Assembly: GCA_948144175.1 (NCBI GenBank)
Contig: CANXME010002087.1
Location: forward strand, 2,663,501 to 2,727,500
Length of the DNA: 64,000 bases
From: Closterium sp. NIES-65
Taxonomy: Eukaryota > Streptophyta > Zygnematophyceae > Desmidiales > Closteriaceae
Direction: 5' to 3'
Below the pieces are notes generated by a model. The model saw only the letters and a list, made by a program, of their open reading frames with translations. It did no database searches and was not told where the DNA came from. Position numbers and translations under genes: made by a program. Below, in pieces: positions 35,162 to 45,932 of this stretch (position 1 is its first letter; every line of letters begins with the position of its first letter).

Positions 35162-36634
35162 TCAGGGCGCAGACGCGCTGGCACCTAGAGCAGCAGCCTC
35201 ACTAGCACCTAGCGCAGCAGTACCAATGCCCGGGTTGGGCGGGAAACACCAGTAATAGTCACCCTCATCACTAATAGTCACAGCATACATGGCAGCAAGG
35301 ATAGCATCAAAGTCAAGATCATAGATAGCTACACCTGCCCTAGACAGCTCTCCCCAGCGGGGGATCTCACTAGCCTCGGGGAACTGCTGACGCCAAGCGT
35401 CCGTCAGGCGGCCAAAGCAGCGCTGGGTGGGGTGGGCACCCCCACATTGCTCACCCGCGCGGTCGCCGGAGCGAAGGACGGAGGTGCACGGACCAAAACC
35501 CCCACCACGCTGATGCTGCGTGTACCACTCACGGAGCTTCTGAGGAGGGGGAATGTCCCGAGAACGCTGCTGCTGTTGCTGCTGCTGGCGCTGACCACCA
35601 CCGGAGCCGCTCCGCTGCGAAGCACCACCCCGACCAGCTCCACCTCCTCCGCCACCGCCGCCTCCACCTCCGCCACCACCGCCGCGTCCGCTCCCACCGC
35701 TACCACCTCCGCCGCCTCCGCCTCCGCTGCTGCCACCGACGCCCCCACCCCCGCCACCACTCCCACCGCCACCCCCACTCCCTCCGCCTCCTCCACCACC
35801 ACCTCCACCACCCCCGCTAGCTCCACCCGCGCCCTTGCCCCCCTTGCCCTTGCCAGAGCAGCGTCTCCCGCTAGGGGCAGACGCCGCACCGACCGACTCA
35901 AGACCAACGAGGTCGGCCGCAGCAGCAGAGGCGAAAGAGGGCAACAGGGGGGAAGGGGAACACCCCTCAAAGATGGGGGTGCGAGGGTCACCACGAGAGG
36001 CTCCTACAGCGACTATGCTCTTCTCCGCTGCTAGAAGGGCCTTCTCTAGGAGGTCAACAGTGAGAGTGGTGGGACAGACTGAGAGGAAGTGGTCCCTGAC
36101 TACGCGAAGGGAGTCAGGGAGGCGGGTGACTATGAAATAGAGAGTGATGTACATGGGGGGGGGGGGGGGGGGGTTCTTGGCGCAGAACTCAGCAGGAAGC
36201 GCGGCGCGGTAGCGAGTGTCACTAGTGCGGAGGTGCGTAATGAGGTCAGAGACTGTGGGAAAGGCAGCAAGGTCAGGAAATAGGTACGGTAGCATGAGGC
36301 GGCTCAGTGCAGCAGTGGCAGGGGAGGAGTAGCGCGCAACTACAGCGTCGTACAAGGTCTGAGCACTCTTGTACTGACTAAAGTGCGCGCGCTCAGTGGT
36401 AGGCAGGTGGCGCCGCACAGCAAGATGTGCAGCAGCATCGCGAGTAGCCCACTGTGAGCGAACAGTGGCGTCAGCATCGGCAGCAGGGGCAGGGGAGGCG
36501 CCAGAGGTGAGGTCAAAGAGAGAAAGACCGTCCGCCCTATCGCACTGTAAGAACAGCTGCAGGTCGTCGACTTAGACCTCAAAGTCAATGGCCCGTCCCT
36601 CAGCATCAAAAGCGAGAGCGCTGGGAGTGGCCAT
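35162..36634 (-). pseudogene. gag region of copia D
   Basis: Gag homology starts at ATG 36634. The main open stretch (35162-36418, 418 codons) carries the retrotransposon gag core (LYDAVVARYSSPATAALSRL, LPYLFPDLAAFPTVSDLITH), a long glycine tract and the variant zinc knuckle (C-X13-C-X3-H-X4-C, CTSVLRSGDRAGEQCGGAH). The protease (LDSGASRSFF) follows near 35090. Confidence 0.85.
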
Positions 36635-36659
36635 GACAGCAGTAGACAAGCAGTGCTAA

Positions 36660-37735
36660 CAGTAGGTCAGAGGCAGTGCAGGGACCGAAGCTCTGCTCTC
36701 ACCAGACAGGACGGTTCGGGCAGCCCGGCAGCGGCTGCGGCTCTGCTGCACCCGCGGCTCGACTCCACAGCAGCTCAGGCAGCTCGGGCTGCTCGGGCGG
36801 CTCGGGCGGCTCAGGCGGCTCGGGCGGTTCGGGCGGCGTGGGCGGCTCGGCTGCTCAGCTGCGCTGCTGCAGGGCGGTGCGGTGGTCGGCGGCTCGGCTG
36901 GATGGGGCGGCTCGGGCGACGGGCGGCGCTGCAGGTGTGGATGGCGGCGGGGCCGCAAGTGAGGGCGGCGGGGTCGCAGGTGAGGGCGGCGACGGGCCGC
37001 AGCAAAGGGCGGCGGTGGGGCCGCAGGTGAGGGCGGCGACGAGGCCGCAGGTGAGGGCGGCGACGTGGCCGCAGGTGAGGGCGGCGAGGCCGCAGATGAG
37101 GGCGGCTACAGGGCCGCAGTTGAGGGCGGCAACGGGGCCGCAGGTGTGGGCGGCGACGGGGCCGCAAGTGAGGGCCGCTCGGGCGACCGGGCGGCTTTGG
37201 GCCGTTAGGCGACGGGGCCACTTAGGGCGACGGGGCCGTTGAGGGGACGGGGCCGCTAGGGCGACGGGGCCGCTTAGGGTGACGGGGCCGTTTAGGTGAC
37301 GGGGCCGCTAGGGTGATGGGGCCGTGTAGGCGACGGGGCCGTTTAGGTGACGAGGCCGTGTAGGGGACGGGGCCGCTAGGGCGACGGGGCCGTCTAGGGC
37401 GACGGGGCCGTTTAGGGGACGGGGCCGCTAAGGGGACGGGGCCGCTAGGGCGACGGGGCCGTTTAGGGCGACGGGGCCGTTTAGGTGACGGGGGCGCTAA
37501 GGAGACGGGGCCGCTAGAGCGACGGGGCCGGTTAGGGCGACGGGGCCGTTGAGGGGACGTGGCCGCTAAGGGGACGGGGCCGCTAGGGCTACGGGGCCGC
37601 GAGGGCGGCGCGATCAGCCGCAAGGGCGGCTCGACGAAACGAGAGAGGGGAGCGCGACTCGGGCTGAGCGCGCTCCGGGCAGGAAAAAAAAAAACTTTTC
37701 GATGTGGTGGGCCCTAGGCACAGTTCCCACTAGGG
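36660..37735 (-). repeat. Tandem-repeat leader of copia D
   Basis: Three successive GC arrays: GGCTCGGGCGGCTCGG (36780-36850), GCCGCAGGTGAGGGCGGCGAC (36950-37190) and GACGGGGCCGCTAGGGC (37200-37600). Confidence 0.82.
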
Positions 37736-37751
37736 AACCTGCTCGATACCA

Positions 37752-37872
37752 TGAGAAACTTAGAAGGAGAATGGATGACTAAGGAATGGAAGTGATACAA
37801 ATATGCAACCCTAGAAATGTGTACCCCATATGGGCTACCCCACTATAGCCTACACAATATTATAATTTGACA
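37752..37872 (-). repeat. 5' LTR of copia D
   Basis: 121 bp. The primer site (complement of 37734-37751, TGGTATCGAGCAGGTTCC) adjoins it. Confidence 0.92.
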
Positions 37873-37877
37873 GGGAT

Positions 37878-38454
37878 ACGGTAGCATAGGGTCTGGGTCA
37901 ATTAGCTGTTACGCATTTTCATCATGCTATGCATTCATTTCACTACCTCAGTAGCATATGCATTATATTTATGCATTTTGCGTTTACTTCATCTACGCAT
38001 AACACCATCAGGCATATGCATCACGGAATAAACACTTAGGCGTTCACAGTACATCATTTTGGCAACTCATTAAATACGGTATAGGTTCTAGCAAACTAGG
38101 AAATCAGAAGAAATGTGGTTCGCCGCGTGGTAAATTGACGTGGCAAATACTTAGCAGTCAGTCACTTAGTTACCGACACTAGATTTTTTTCATCCTTTAT
38201 TTTTTCATGTGTAGAGGATGAAAAAAAAATGTACATAACGATTGTAATAGGTTGCTTCGCAACCCAAAAAAAGTACGGTAATAAGACCCGGGTCTTATTA
38301 AAAACGTACATTTGTACCCCTCCCTCCCTCTCCCACCCACATTTTTATTGTGCGACCCTGTCAAGACGCGAGGGCCTTTTATCCTAGGCTTTACAAGAAG
38401 GATATCACTACCGTCAGTATCGAACTTCAAAACATGTACATGCACCGCAACTGG
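37878..38454. other. Intergenic stretch with three palindromes
   Basis: AT-rich and gene-free. It holds three successive inverted repeats: TTTTTTCATCCT / AGGATGAAAAAA arms (about 38185-38226), GGTTGCTTCGCAACC (38250-38264) and a perfect 22-bp palindrome with centre ACCCGGGT (38279-38300). It lies downstream of the glycosyltransferase gene and may include its 3' end region. Confidence 0.6.
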
Positions 38455-38548
38455 TCAGGAAACTGCCCTTTTTTGCGCATGTTTCATGAGATCAGTGTGC
38501 TTCTCATCAGTCATAATTGAGTTGGTGACTCGGTGCCGGATTGCGCCC
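38455..38548 (-). pseudogene. Diverged copy of the last glycosyltransferase exon
   Basis: Reads AIRHRVTNSIMTDEKHTDLM and a few more residues before a stop, against [20 protein letters not shown] in the main exon. About 30 codons stay in frame. It lies just downstream of the main stop and could be a decayed duplicate or an alternative 3' end. Confidence 0.7.
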
Positions 38549-38584
38549 CCAAACCACTAATATAATGTAGAACTTTTTATATGA

Positions 38585-41500
38585 TCAAAACATGTATATG
38601 TAACTTGTCAAGAAACTGCCTAGCAATGCATCTTTGACCAAGTCACTGCGCGTCTCGTCAGTCATGATGGAGTTGAGCCAGCGGTGCCGGATGGCGCGTC
38701 CCGAGTGCCCGGTCAGCTCCCGGAAGGGCACCACTGCCACGTCGGCAACGTGCTGCGGCATAGCGAGCAGCACGTTGAGCCTCGGCTGCTCCCAGTTGCG
38801 CCTCCACAGGTACTGCCTGGCCGGCTCCTCGTGCCAGCTGGCAAGCAGCTGTGGGGGTTGCGGAATGGACGGAGTAATAAACGGGGACAGGGGCAGGGGA
38901 GAGGGGAGAGGGGAGAAGGGAGAGGTGAGACGAGGTACTGCCTCGCCGGCTCCGTGTGCCAGTTGGCAAGCAACTGTGAAGGGGGCGGGAGACAACGGGG
39001 TGGGGGATCGGAGGGAATGGGAGATAATTGAGTGAGGGGATAAGGGGAGGTTGGGAGTCAGTGGCAGGCTCGAGGCTTGTGTGCTCTGCGTCAGGGGGAA
39101 TGTGCAGCCCCAGGGGCAGTGAGGGGGAATGTGCAGCCCCAGGGGCAGTGAGGGGGAATGTGCAGCCCCAGGGGCAGCAGCAGCAGCAGAAAGCAACAGG
39201 GAGCAGCAGCATCTTGAGGCAGTGGGGGGAGCGGCGCCACAGGGTGACCCCCGCGTTGACATACTCCATGCTGCCGTTAAACATCCCCATCAATCAACCC
39301 CCTTCCCCCTCCCCCATCCTCCGCAGTTTGAGACGTATCAAATCTCACCTTGAGGCAGTGCGGGGAGCGCCTCCAGAGTGTGACCCCCGCATTCACATAC
39401 TCCATACTGCCGTTGAACAGCGCCCCCGCCCGCCCCTCCGCCATCCCCGACGCCTCATCATCGTTCCGCGGCGCCACCACACACACCGCCGCCCGGCTCT
39501 CCCCCTCCCCCCCTCCTCCACCTCCCCAATGCCCCCCCTCTCCTGCCTCGCCTTCTCCCCCACCCTGCCCAGTCCCCACAGGTGACGGGGGGCAGGCGGG
39601 AGGTGAGTGCGAGAAGATGGAGGAGGGGGGGCGCGGGAAGCAGGTCTGGTTGGCCAGCGAGATGTTGTAGTCACGGGCGATCCAGTCAAAGTAGTGCTGG
39701 GGGGTGGGTGGAGGAGGGGGAGAAGAGGTGAAAGAGTGAGAGGGGTGGAAAGGTGGGAGAAATGGTGGGAGACAGAATGGAAGACGGAGGAGCTCTGGTA
39801 GAGCATGAGAAGAGTTGGCCCTCCCAGGTCTCATGGGCAGTATGAAGCGGTCCCCTCATGAGTGCACATAGAGGCGTATGAAAGACACATGTCTCCCCTT
39901 CACCCATCCAGCTCAGCACCCATCCAGCCATGCACCCATCCAGCCATGCACCCATCCAGCCATGCACCCATCCAGCCATGCACCCATCCAGCCATGCACC
40001 CATCCAGCCATGCACCCATCCAGCCATGCACCAATCCAGCCATGCACCCATCCAGCCATGCACCCATCCAGCCATGCACCACGAGAAGGGTGAGGTGGTC
40101 GACCCAGCAGTGCACAGAGAGGCGGTGGTTGACCATGCGAAGAATGTTTGAAGCGCCAAAGTGAAACAAGGAAAGAGACTGATGGAAAAAAGCACGGCAA
40201 GGAGAGGTGGAGAGCAGTGTAGGATTGTGTTCGTCCCAGGTTGGTCGTAGAGGCAGAGTGAGTTGGTGCACCCAGCTGGGCACGGTAGAGGCGGTGGTTG
40301 GCCATGCGGATGGACGCGTGTGAGTCGGACAAAGGAAGCGCCTGACTCATGCACGCCTGGGGTGGCAGGCCTCACCGGCAGAGTCAGTCGATCCACCCAG
40401 CTTTTGATTGGCAGGCGGTGGCTGTCCATTCGGAAGTAGGCATCTGAGTCGAGGAAGGCAAGGGAGCGATTGATGCACATGAGGTGGCAGGCAGAAAAAA
40501 CATGTGACTCGCAGGCAGGACTTACAGGCAGAGTCAGTCGATCCACCCAGCTTTGAATGGACAGGCGGTGGTTGTCCATGCGGAAGTAGGCGTCTGAGTC
40601 CAGGAAGAATGCCCACTTGCAGCAGCAAGACAGCTGGCGCTGTAAGAAACGCACCTGGGGCGGGGAGTTAGGGAGGCGGGGTGCGGGGATGGAGGATGAG
40701 AGGATAAGCGCACTTGCAGCAGGAGGACAGCTGGCACTGTAGGAAGCGCACCTGAGGCGTTAGGGAGGAGTGGGTATGGGGATGGGGGATGAGGGAATAA
40801 GCAAGGAGGGGTGCGGGGCGGGGTTTGATTTGAAGAGAATTGGGGGGAGATGGAGAATGGCCGTTGGCAGCAGCAGAAAAGTTGGAGAGAGCAGCGTGGG
40901 GTGAGGAGGGGGGGTGGCAGAATCCAGCATGTGAGGTGCCGCTTGGCATTCAACCAAAAATCATGACATCACGGTGCCGCTTGGCATTCAACCAAAAATC
41001 ATGACATCACTGTGCGGCGCAGGGAAGACGAGGCACCTTGAACCACGAGGCACCTTGAACCATGAGGCACCTTGAACCACGAGGGGTGTCTGCCTGGGTC
41101 CTTGTCCGCCTCGCCCATCTCCACAAAGCGGTACCCGTGGCGCTGCGCATACGCCCTGTGGGTGGCCCATGCAGGAACAGGGAGGGGATGGAGGGGAGCA
41201 GCGGAGCAAGGAGTGAAGCGGGAGCGCACAGCGTGATGGTGAGCGCGGGAAACAAGAGAAATGGTGCCTGCCAGCCAGGGCGAGTGCCTGCCACAGCGAG
41301 TGCACCTGTAAGCCTGCCTGAACGAAGAGTCACATGAGAAAGCATAAGATGCAACAAGACTCTCCCTTGTATTCACGTCGCCCACCTGCTTACTTCGAAT
41401 CCTACCCCCCTCCCCCCCGCTAACTCATTCCCCCAGATTGCTGTCTCATCCCACCTCACCGCTCACTCGCGCCCCACCAGTTACTGAGCTGGGTGGCGAG

Positions 41501-43638
41501 GCAGAAGGGGAGCTCGCGCCCATGCGCTCTGGACGATTCGCTGCTCAACAATCCCCCGCCCCCCTTGCTGACTCACGCCCTTCCTATTGACTCACTCCCT
41601 GCTCACCGGTTGATGAGCTTGGTGGCGAGCCAGTACGGGAACTCGCGCCCATGCGCTTCAAACGAGTCACTGCCAGCAGCTCTTAGCGAGGATGCACTCA
41701 GGCGGCGGTCGTCCGCATACAAGACGCACCCCGGCAGGCCCCTCTCCAGGCGCTGCCTCTGTGGCTCCGCTGCATGGATGAATGGGGTGAATGCATGGGA
41801 TGAGGTGTGGAATGGATGGGATGAGGTGTAGAATGGATGGGATTGTGGGAAGAGAGGTTGAAATGAAGTTGATGATGTGACAGAGAAACAAGGGGGTATA
41901 CATAGTAATGGGGTTGGATGCTAGCCTAAGGTGCCATTATTGGACCCCAACCAAGAGGTTGGGTTGGGAGATTATTGGTGGGGTCCAATAATGTTGGCCA
42001 AGTTGGGGTTGGGCCAACATTATTGGAGGGGGCCAATAATTCTACCCAACCCAACCTTTTGGGGTCCAATAATTGGACCAAGGTTGGGTTCCAACCTACA
42101 AACTGGGTTACCCCTGTTTGTACACCCAAACTAAGTTTGGGTGCTTAACTCTAGCCTAACCTATAGCATATATGCAGGTTACAAGAGAAGAGGGATTCTA
42201 ACACAACCCCTTAACCGGCAGAGATGCGGAAAGGCTTGAGGGAAGCAACCCCTGACTCAAGGCGCGCCTGGGGGAGCGAGGCCGATGAGGCGGAGAAGAG
42301 CAGAGTGCGCAGGGCGAAGAAGGGCTTTGGTAAAGATATCAGCCAAGTTGGCTGCAGCAGCGATCTTGCGAACGGCAATGAGGTTCTGGTGGACAAGGTC
42401 GCGGATGAAGAAATAGCGGAGCTCAATGTGCTTGGAGCGACCATAGAAGACGGGGTCCTGGGTGAGATAGATGGTGCTAGCGTTGTCGCACCAGAGCGTA
42501 GGACAGCGCTGGGGTGCTCCAAGCTCTGCCAGAAGAAAGCAGAGCCAGCGGGACTCTTGCGCGGCCATGGTGCCAGCATAGAGTTCAGCTTCGCAGGAGG
42601 AGAGGGCAATGGCAGAGGAGCGAGTAGAACGTCAGCTGATAAGCCATGCCGAGGTAGTTCTGCAGCGGACCAAGGTCCTTGCACTAGAGACGTTCCTGAA
42701 GTGACCGCTTGACTTGCTCCATGTCGGCTTTGGTGTCAGCGAGCTCATGTCGTCAACGTAGACCGAGATGAAGAAGCGACGGGGGGAAGAGCGGATGAAG
42801 AGGCTGGCATCAAAGTGGGAGGCGGAGAAACCAAGGGACTGGAGAGTGGCAGACAGCTTCGCATGCCATTCTCGTGGTGCCTGCTTCAGGCCATAAATAG
42901 GTCGCCGAAGTTGCCAGACGGTGTTGTCAGGAAAAGCAGCATGAAACCCGGGAGGTCGACGGAGGAAGATGCGCTCGTGCAGTTCGCCTTGCAGGAACGC
43001 GTTGGAGACGTCCATGGAGTCAATCTCCATGTCGTCACGCGCACCAATATCCATGAGGGTGCGTAGGGTGGCCTGCTTGACAGTGGGGGCAAATGTGAAC
43101 CAGAAGTCTTCAGCCCAGGTCTGAGTGAACCCCTTGGCAACGTAGCGGGCTTTGTAGATCGGTTCTTCTCCCAGCAGCTGCTTGACTCGAAAGATCCACT
43201 TGCCCTCGACAAGGTTGGCGTCAGGGGGGAGGGGAACGTCAATGAAGGAGTCGTTGCGGATAAATGCCTCACATTCCAGGAAGATGGCGGCTATCCACTT
43301 GTCAGCGTCAGCGCATGTGATAGCCTCCTGGAAGGTGGAGGGGACGAAGATGGTGGGAGCGGAGATCGCGCTAAGGATTAGAGCGCCGAGGAGGCCAGGG
43401 TAGAGCGTGGTGAGAGAGGGAGTGTGGCGCTGGACCATGGTGAACTCCTCATGGGAATCCTCGAGCTGGTTGAGGGAGGGAGGCGGCGGTGTGCCAAGGA
43501 TGGGATCGAGGGAGCGGGTGTGCATGCGAGGGAGGAGGAAGGGTGAGGAGCGGGCAATTGCCCTCTGCTGCTGCTGCTGCTGGTGCTGCTGGAACTCCTA
43601 CTGCTGTTGCGGCTGCTGCTCCTCCCGATGCTGCTGCC

Positions 43639-43733
<95 letters not shown>

Positions 43734-45900
43734 GGCGGCTGCTGCTGCGGCTGCTGCGGCTGCTGCCCCTGCTGCTGGGACGGAGGAGAAGGAGAGGGGG
43801 GGGGGAGAGGAGGGAGGGGGGGCTGCGGAGTGTGCAGGGGATGCGGGAGCAGTGGGATCGTAGATGTCGGCAGATGAGGGTGGCGGAAGCGGAGTAGGGA
43901 GAGGTGGGAGAAGGGGTGCAGGAGGGAGGAGGGGAGGGAGCACAGTGTCGGTCCAGGTGAGAGGACGTGAAGGAGGAGGGAGGGGGTCTGGGGGTGAAGA
44001 GGAGTAATAGGGGGTGGTTTCGTCAAAGACGACGTCAATGCTGCGGATGAGGCGTCCAGAGGGAGGGTGAAGGAAGAGGTAGCCAGGCGAGTCGCGGTTG
44101 TGCCCGAGGTAGACACACTCGAGGGCGCGAGAAGCGAGCTTGCCGTGGGTGCGATCGGGTGGAGGGATAAGGACATATGCCTTGCAACCCCAGACACGGA
44201 GACCAGCGGCGTCAGGTTTGGTGCCCGACCAAAGCTCCGTGGGGGTGGTGGTGGTATGTTGGGGATGGGAGTGAAGGTTGAGGAGGAGGGCAGCATGGAG
44301 CAAAGCATAGCCCCAGAGGGAAGGGGGGGTTGAGGCGTGAGCGAGGAGACAGCGGGCGATCTTGGTGATTTCGCGAATCCGGCTTTCTGCGACGCCATTC
44401 TGCTGCGGGGAGTGGGGGAGGGTGTGAGTCTGTTGGATGCCATGGGTGGTGCAGTAATGGGAGAGAGTGCGATTGAGGAATTCGCCTCCCCCGTCAGAGT
44501 GTAGGCGGCCGATGGGACGCTTGAAGTGGGCGCGGCATTGCTCGGCCCAGTTGATGATCATGGTCGGCGCCTGGTCTTTCGTGTGGAGGAGAAAAATGGA
44601 GGAGTAGTGGCTGTGGTGGTCGACGAGGACCAGCATGTAGCGATGGCCCTGACGAGAACGAGTGGGGGAGGGTCCCCAGAGGTCCATATGGACGAGGTCA
44701 ATTGGAGCGGGAGTGAAGGATGGGTGGCTGTGGTGGGGGGACTGTTTGAGTTTGCCGTGGATGCACGAGGGGCATGGAGGGGCTGGAGAGGAAGGGAGGG
44801 GGGGGAGAGTGGGAGGGAGGCCGTGAAGGAGGCGAGAGGTGATGGCAGTGCGGAGGGCGGCGAAATTGGGGTGGCCGAGACGGTGGTGGAGCAGTACAGC
44901 GGGGTGGGAGAGATGATCGGAGGTGGAGGGGGTTGGAGTGAGTGAGAGAGGGGGAGGTGACTGCTGCTGCTGCTGTTGCGGCTGCCGCTGCTGCTGCAGC
45001 CCCTGCTGCTGCCTCTGCGGCGGCTGCTGCTGCTGCTGTGGCTGCCCCTGCTGTGGCGGCTGCTGCTGCTGCTGTTGCTGCGGCCCCTGCTGCTGCCTCT
45101 GCGGCGGCGGCTGCTGCTGCTGCTGCTGCTGCGGCCCCTGCTGGTGGCGTGGAGGTGAGGTAGGGGGATGGGGAGGGTTAGTGGAAGTGCCAGCACGGGT
45201 GGTGACATGGCAGAAGGATGGCCAAGGGGTGCGGAGAGTGTAGAGGCGAGTGCGGGGGCAGAGGGGAATGCGTAGAAGGAAGCGACCAGTGGCGGTGTGG
45301 TAGAGGTCACAGTAGGTGGCATTACCTGGATAGACGGCAGTGATACCTGCAGTTTGGATTTCACGGTGGGAGAGGAGGTTGTTTCGGAGGGTGGGGATGT
45401 GGAGACCAGTTACCTTACCAGAGGGGAAGAGTGTGCAGGGGAGAGTGGAGAGGTGTGTGCATGGGATGGTGAAGCTGCTGTCAGCGCCGTGAACGTGCGT
45501 GGGAGGAGAGAGGGGTGTGAGTGTACCAGCATCCTTGAGAGCGGTCTCAGTGGCCCCACTATCGAGGACAAAGTCCAGAGTGGGTGAGGAGGAGGAAGAG
45601 ACGGAGTACTGGAAGGTAGTTTCATTAACGGTGGATGGGTACATGGAAGGAAGTGAGGGTGAGACAGCAATGTTGCCAAGAAAGCTCTCCTGGGTAAGAG
45701 GAGGGGCAGTGCTACTAGGGGGTGGAGCACCCCAAAGGGGGGACGGTGAGGCTTGAGCGGCTATGGCAGCTGTGCCAAAATTCAGCTGCTGCTGCTGCCA
45801 AGGAGGAGGGCTGGGTCCCCACTGGGGTAGGAGTCCAGTTCCCCATGGGTGCGGCTGGGGTTGCGGCTGCTGCTGCTGCTGTGGCTGCTGATGAAACAGC

Positions 45901-45932
<32 letters not shown>

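Larger units (their letters stand above)
30716..37872 (-). mobile_element. Ty1/copia retrotransposon, copy D (young)
   Basis: 121-bp LTRs (30716-30836 and 37752-37872) differ at a single position. They are flanked by a perfect GGGAT duplication (30711-30715 and 37873-37877). All copia parts are present in order, with long open stretches. It looks nearly whole, with only a few breaks, and is the youngest member of the short-LTR family here. Confidence 0.95.

Noticed and set aside
39862-40164. Open frames of [12 protein letters not shown] repeats
   Set aside because: A 16-bp minisatellite read in several frames, inside an intron of the glycosyltransferase gene.
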